From Salinihabitans flavidus (GTDB lineage Bacteria; Pseudomonadota; Alphaproteobacteria; Rhodobacterales; Rhodobacteraceae), in assembly GCF_900110425.1 (NCBI RefSeq), contig NZ_FODS01000005.1, forward strand, positions 124,001 to 188,000: a DNA stretch of 64,000 nt. The letters run 5' to 3'. Below, one piece after another: positions 61,291 through 64,000 of the stretch. A program made the translations under genes and the position numbers. A model generated the notes under the pieces. The model searched no databases, had not been told where the DNA came from, and worked only from the letters and a program-made list of their open reading frames with translations. The first letter of the stretch is position 1, and each line of letters starts with the position of its first letter.

Positions 61291-62718
61291 TCAGGTTCCG
61301 CAGAAGGTCTGGCGCACGTGCTCGCCCTCCGCGGGGGGGCGGGTGAGGTCGGCGAAGGTATCCTCCGGATCGTCATAGGGCGCGGCGAGCGCCTGCATGA
61401 GCCGCTCGAAGGGGGCGTAGTCGCCCGCCACCGCCGCCTGGATCATCTGCTCCACCCGGTGGTTGCGCGGGATGAGCGCGGGGCTGGCCGCGCGCATGAG
61501 CGCCTGCGGATCGCCCTGCTCGCGCGCAAGCCGGGCCTGCCAGCCTTCGGCCCATGCGTCGAAGGTATCGCGGTCGGTGAATTGATCGCGCGGGGCCGTG
61601 CCGGTGGCCAGCGCGCGGAAGGTGTTGGTGAAGTCCGCGCCCTGCTGCGCCATCAGTTCCAGCAGCGATGTGATCAGCGCGTGATCCCCCTCTTCCTCGC
61701 TGGAAAGCCCGATCTTGGCGCGGAAAATCTCGCGCCAGTGCGCCTCAATCCGGGCGGGCATGGCGTGGATCAGGGCGGTGAACTGCTCCACCGCCGTGTC
61801 GGTGTCGGGCATGAGCGGCACCAGCGCGGTGGCCAGCTGCGCCATGTTCCACACCAGAATATCGGGCTGATTGGCATAGGCATAGCGCCCCTGCCGGTCG
61901 ATGGAGGAGAACACCGTCATCGGGTGATAGTCGTCCAGAAAAGCGCAGGGGCCATAGTCGATCGTCTCGCCCGCGATGGAGCAATTGTCAGTATTCATCA
62001 CCCCGTGGATGAAGCCCACGCCCATCCATTGCGCCACAAGCCGGGCCTGCCGCGCGATGACGGCGTCGAGAAACTGCACGGGGTCCTTCGCCCCGGGGTA
62101 GTGACGCTCCACCGCGTGATCGTAGAGCGCCTTGAGCCCCTCTTCGTCGCGGCGGGCCGCGAGCACCTGAAAGGTGCCGACGCGGATGTGGCTGGCGGCC
62201 ACGCGGGTGAGCACCGCGCCGGGCATGGCGGCGTCGCGGACGACCCGCTCTCCTGTCTCGGTGGCGGCGAGGGCGCGGGTCGTGGGGATGCCAAGCGCGT
62301 GCATCGCTTCGGACAGGACATACTCGCGCAGCACCGGGCCGAGCCAGGCGCGCCCGTCGCCGCCGCGCGAATAGGGGGTGCGCCCGGCGCCCTTGAGCTG
62401 AATGTCGAAGCGGCCCGCTGGGGTGCGCGCCTCGCCCAGAAGGATGGCACGCCCGTCGCCCAGTTGCGGGTTCCAGTGACCGAACTGATGCCCGGAATAG
62501 AGTTGCGCGAGCGGATTCGCGCCCTCCGGCACCTCGTTGCCGGAAAAGACGCGGGCCAGCTCTGCCTCGTCGCGGGGGCCGTCTATGCCAAGGTCGTCGG
62601 CCAGCGCGTTGTTGAAAGCGATCAGGCGCGGGGCCGCGACGGGCGTGGGGTCTTGCGCCACGAAAAGCCGGTCGGGCAGGCGGGCGTAGGTGTTATCGAA
62701 GGGGATATGCAGGGTCAT
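61291..62718 (-). CDS. selO: Protein adenylyltransferase SelO (YdiU)
   Basis: 475-aa pseudokinase-fold AMPylase. Landmarks are LYSGHQFGHWNPQLGDGRA, FDIQLKGAGRTPYSRGGDGR, GVMNTDNCSIAGETIDYGPC and AFLDDYHPMTVFSSID. These hold the flipped ATP-binding residues. The C-terminus ends FCGT, with Cys at the position that is selenocysteine in eukaryotic SelO. It transfers AMP to proteins in redox stress. The ATG at 62718 is chosen. Confidence 0.94.
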   Translation of the reverse strand: MTLHIPFDNTYARLPDRLFVAQDPTPVAAPRLIAFNNALADDLGIDGPRDEAELARVFSGNEVPEGANPLAQLYSGHQFGHWNPQLGDGRAILLGEARTPAGRFDIQLKGAGRTPYSRGGDGRAWLGPVLREYVLSEAMHALGIPTTRALAATETGERVVRDAAMPGAVLTRVAASHIRVGTFQVLAARRDEEGLKALYDHAVERHYPGAKDPVQFLDAVIARQARLVAQWMGVGFIHGVMNTDNCSIAGETIDYGPCAFLDDYHPMTVFSSIDRQGRYAYANQPDILVWNMAQLATALVPLMPDTDTAVEQFTALIHAMPARIEAHWREIFRAKIGLSSEEEGDHALITSLLELMAQQGADFTNTFRALATGTAPRDQFTDRDTFDAWAEGWQARLAREQGDPQALMRAASPALIPRNHRVEQMIQAAVAGDYAPFERLMQALAAPYDDPEDTFADLTRPPAEGEHVRQTFCGT

Positions 62719-62735
62719 GGGACACATATAGGGTC

Positions 62736-63185
62736 TCAGAGGCGCCGCGTCATCCGCATCGTGCCTTCATGGGCGGTAAATCCGGCGCGGGTGCCGAGGC
62801 GTTGCGCCGAAGCGTTGCCGCGGTCCACGTCGAAATGCAGGGCACGCAGGCCGGCGCCGCCAAGCGCGCGGGGCAGGGCGTGCAGCAGGTCCGACCCCAT
62901 GCCGCGCCTTCGCACGGCGGGACGGATGTAAAGCTCTTCCACGGTGCCGTCGAGCCCTCCGAAGGCCAGCGACCATCCGAAGGTGACGATGACATAGCCC
63001 ACCGGCGCGCGCGCCGGACCTATGAGATAGGCCACCCCGTGCGGGCTTTCGTCCAGAAGCGGGCAAAGCGCATCGGCGCGGGCCTCGTCGCTTTGCTCTA
63101 CCCCCTGTTCGGCGTGATGTGCGGCGATCAGGGGCAGCAGCCGGCCGAGATCGCCGGGTTTGGCCAGATGCAGGGCGGTGGACAT
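62736..63185 (-). CDS. GNAT-family N-acetyltransferase
   Basis: 149-aa single-domain acetyltransferase. The acetyl-CoA loop is RPAVRRRGMGSDLLHAL (Q/RxxGxG-like), preceded by the strand VEELYIRPAV. The final segment HFDVDRGNASAQRLGTRAGF is typical. The substrate is not predictable. It sits 17 bp upstream of selO on the same strand, so the two may be cotranscribed. The ATG at 63185 fits the family start. Confidence 0.87.
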   Translation of the reverse strand: MSTALHLAKPGDLGRLLPLIAAHHAEQGVEQSDEARADALCPLLDESPHGVAYLIGPARAPVGYVIVTFGWSLAFGGLDGTVEELYIRPAVRRRGMGSDLLHALPRALGGAGLRALHFDVDRGNASAQRLGTRAGFTAHEGTMRMTRRL

Positions 63186-63266
63186 GGCCGGACTCTCCAA
63201 TGCGCGGTTGCGGATCCGCTGCACCGTGGCGGGGGCCGGCGCGAGAGTCCACCGCATTGCCGCCCG

Positions 63267-63899
63267 TCAGGTCGCGATATAGCGGTCGCGGCGGTGGTTC
63301 ATGCCGATGATGAGGTTGGTCACGATCGCCCCGGCCAGAGAAAACGCCACCAGCGGCGCGTCGAGCACGAAAAAGGCGGCGGCAAAGAGCACAGCGTCAA
63401 AGAGGAGCTGCGTCCAGCCGGCCTGAAACCCGATCCTGTCCTGAAGATAGAGCCCCAGCACCCCGACCCCGCCGAGAGAGGCGCCGTGGCGAAACAGCAC
63501 GATCAGCCCCATGCCCGCCAGCGCCCCGGCCAGAAGCGCGCCGATGAGCGGGTCGAGATGGGCGAAGGTGACAAAGCGCGGCAATACCGTGGCGATGGCC
63601 GACAAAAGCCCCACGGCGATGAAGCTCTTGACCGTGAAGCGCGGCCCCATGCGCAGCCAAGCCAGCAAATAGAAGGGCAGGTTGATCACGAAAAACACCG
63701 GCCCGAAGCCCCAGCCGGTGACATAGCTCAGAAGCACGCCAAGCCCGGCGGTCTGCCCGGTGATGATGCCCAGATGGGTCAGCATGGTCATCGCAAGCGC
63801 GCAGAGTGTCGTGCCGGTGACGAAGGCGAACGCATCCTCAAGCACACTGTGCGCCGGGGCGTTGCGGTGCGGCTCGTTGCGGGTGTCGGTCTGGCTCAT
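63267..63899 (-). CDS. YitT-family (DUF161) inner-membrane protein
   Basis: 210-aa protein with five or six TM helices. The family pattern shows as THLGIITGQTAGLGVLLSY, a GGxGV-type segment in HGASLGGVGVLGLYLQD, and LVAFSLAGAIVTNLIIGMN. It lacks the C-terminal DUF2179 domain found in some relatives. Function is unknown; a transport role is likely. The N-terminal 20 residues are hydrophilic. It is 81 bp upstream of the GNAT gene on the same strand. Confidence 0.85.
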   Translation of the reverse strand: MSQTDTRNEPHRNAPAHSVLEDAFAFVTGTTLCALAMTMLTHLGIITGQTAGLGVLLSYVTGWGFGPVFFVINLPFYLLAWLRMGPRFTVKSFIAVGLLSAIATVLPRFVTFAHLDPLIGALLAGALAGMGLIVLFRHGASLGGVGVLGLYLQDRIGFQAGWTQLLFDAVLFAAAFFVLDAPLVAFSLAGAIVTNLIIGMNHRRDRYIAT

Positions 63900-63930
63900 G
63901 GCACAGCCTTACGCGCCCTGCCGCCAAAGG

Positions 63931-63957
63931 AAAAGCCGCCCCCCGAGGGGAGCGGCC
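63931..63957 (-). terminator. Intrinsic terminator, minus strand
   Basis: GCCGC (63935-63939) pairs with GCGGC (63952-63956), and CCCC (63941-63944) with GGGG (63947-63950), around a GA loop. On the minus strand it ends in TTTT. It lies between the gene that enters at the right edge and the yitT gene. Confidence 0.75.
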
Positions 63958-63985
63958 ATTTGTCTTGCATGTCGGCAGGGGCGTG

Positions 63986-64000
63986 TCAGCCCGCGAGCGA
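63986..64000 (-). CDS. Possible 3' end of a gene entering from the right edge
   Basis: On the minus strand the last 15 bases read Ser-Leu-Ala-Gly-stop, followed about 30 bp later by the terminator at 63931. The position of a stop just before a terminator suggests the end of a coding sequence. Only four codons are visible, so no product can be named. Confidence 0.35.
   Translation of the reverse strand, partial: SLAG

Noticed and set aside
1-64000. tRNA genes, CRISPR array, insertion sequences or prophage genes
   Set aside because: No cloverleaf-like sequence, regularly spaced repeat-spacer series, transposase or phage protein was recognised; a tRNAscan or ISfinder run would be needed to be certain.

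Overview
The window is high-GC, densely packed DNA in which many adjacent genes overlap by 1-8 bases. Gene content and order point to an alphaproteobacterium of the Rhodobacterales (Roseobacter-type). Supporting features are TamA/TamB, a DUF3305/DUF3306/TorD formate dehydrogenase locus, an alphaproteobacterial Fur/Mur-type regulator without CxxC zinc motifs, SitABCD, and a MetF plus methyl-H4folate corrinoid methyltransferase pair. No rRNA, tRNA, CRISPR array, IS element or prophage was seen. This identification rests on protein recognition by eye; no database was searched.

Layout. 1-4.0 kb: 5' part of mgtE, guanine deaminase, a six-TM ion channel with a zinc-ribbon tail, and a lipoprotein alpha/beta hydrolase. 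4.3-9.9 kb: tamA-tamB. 10.0-29.4 kb: a large formate-oxidation region. It holds a tungstate importer (tupBCA), four minus-strand accessory genes (DUF6505-like, ligase-like, Mrp ATPase, DUF6494-like), a hybrid TupA-like/cytochrome c protein, and a polyferredoxin. These are followed by DUF3305, DUF3306, TorD, a small Tat protein, fdhA-fdhB-fdhC, a 41-aa membrane peptide, a two-component pair and a formate/nitrite-type channel. 29.5-33.2 kb: MgtC/DUF4010 transporter, ChrA and two small exported proteins. 33.5-36.6 kb: FMO and cupin genes with a divergent AraC regulator. 36.6-43.6 kb: a translationally coupled catabolic operon (fused 2-oxoacid dehydrogenase E1, FabD-like acyltransferase, ALDH7/antiquitin-type dehydrogenase, FAD amine/imino-acid oxidase) with a divergent LysR regulator. 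43.7-47.3 kb: sitABCD manganese importer. 47.5-50.4 kb: rlmE, rpmE, rplS, ppx. 50.6-54.65 kb: C1-folate genes and cysS. 54.9-64 kb: cimA, hydrolase, squalene/phytoene-synthase-like protein, fur/mur, EEP nuclease, DUF2238, DMT exporter, selO, GNAT, yitT.

How the parts fit. TupBCA can supply tungstate for the pterin cofactor of FdhA. TorD, the DUF3305/3306 proteins, the polyferredoxin and Mrp look like maturation factors. FdhABC would oxidise periplasmic formate and pass electrons through haem b to quinone. The tup promoter region and the fdh divergent promoter region share a palindrome (GGACAA-W-TTGTCY), which suggests one regulator. The Fur/Mur gene in the window is a plausible regulator of sitABCD, whose upstream region carries a Fur/Mur-like sequence.

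Most interesting observations: (1) a probably leaderless 14-codon peptide gene with two consecutive Cys codons, sitting at a strong promoter and running into an intrinsic terminator just before cysS; (2) a protein that joins the two ends of a TupA-like tungstate-binding fold to a c-type cytochrome; (3) the shared tup/fdh operator; (4) an intergenic repeat with four units at exact 11-bp spacing, present twice in inverted orientation, each time between convergent genes; (5) an abrupt low-GC segment inside cysS; (6) the E1 / FabD-like / ALDH7 / oxidase operon, which lacks E2 and in which the FabD-like protein has lost the carboxylate-reading Arg.
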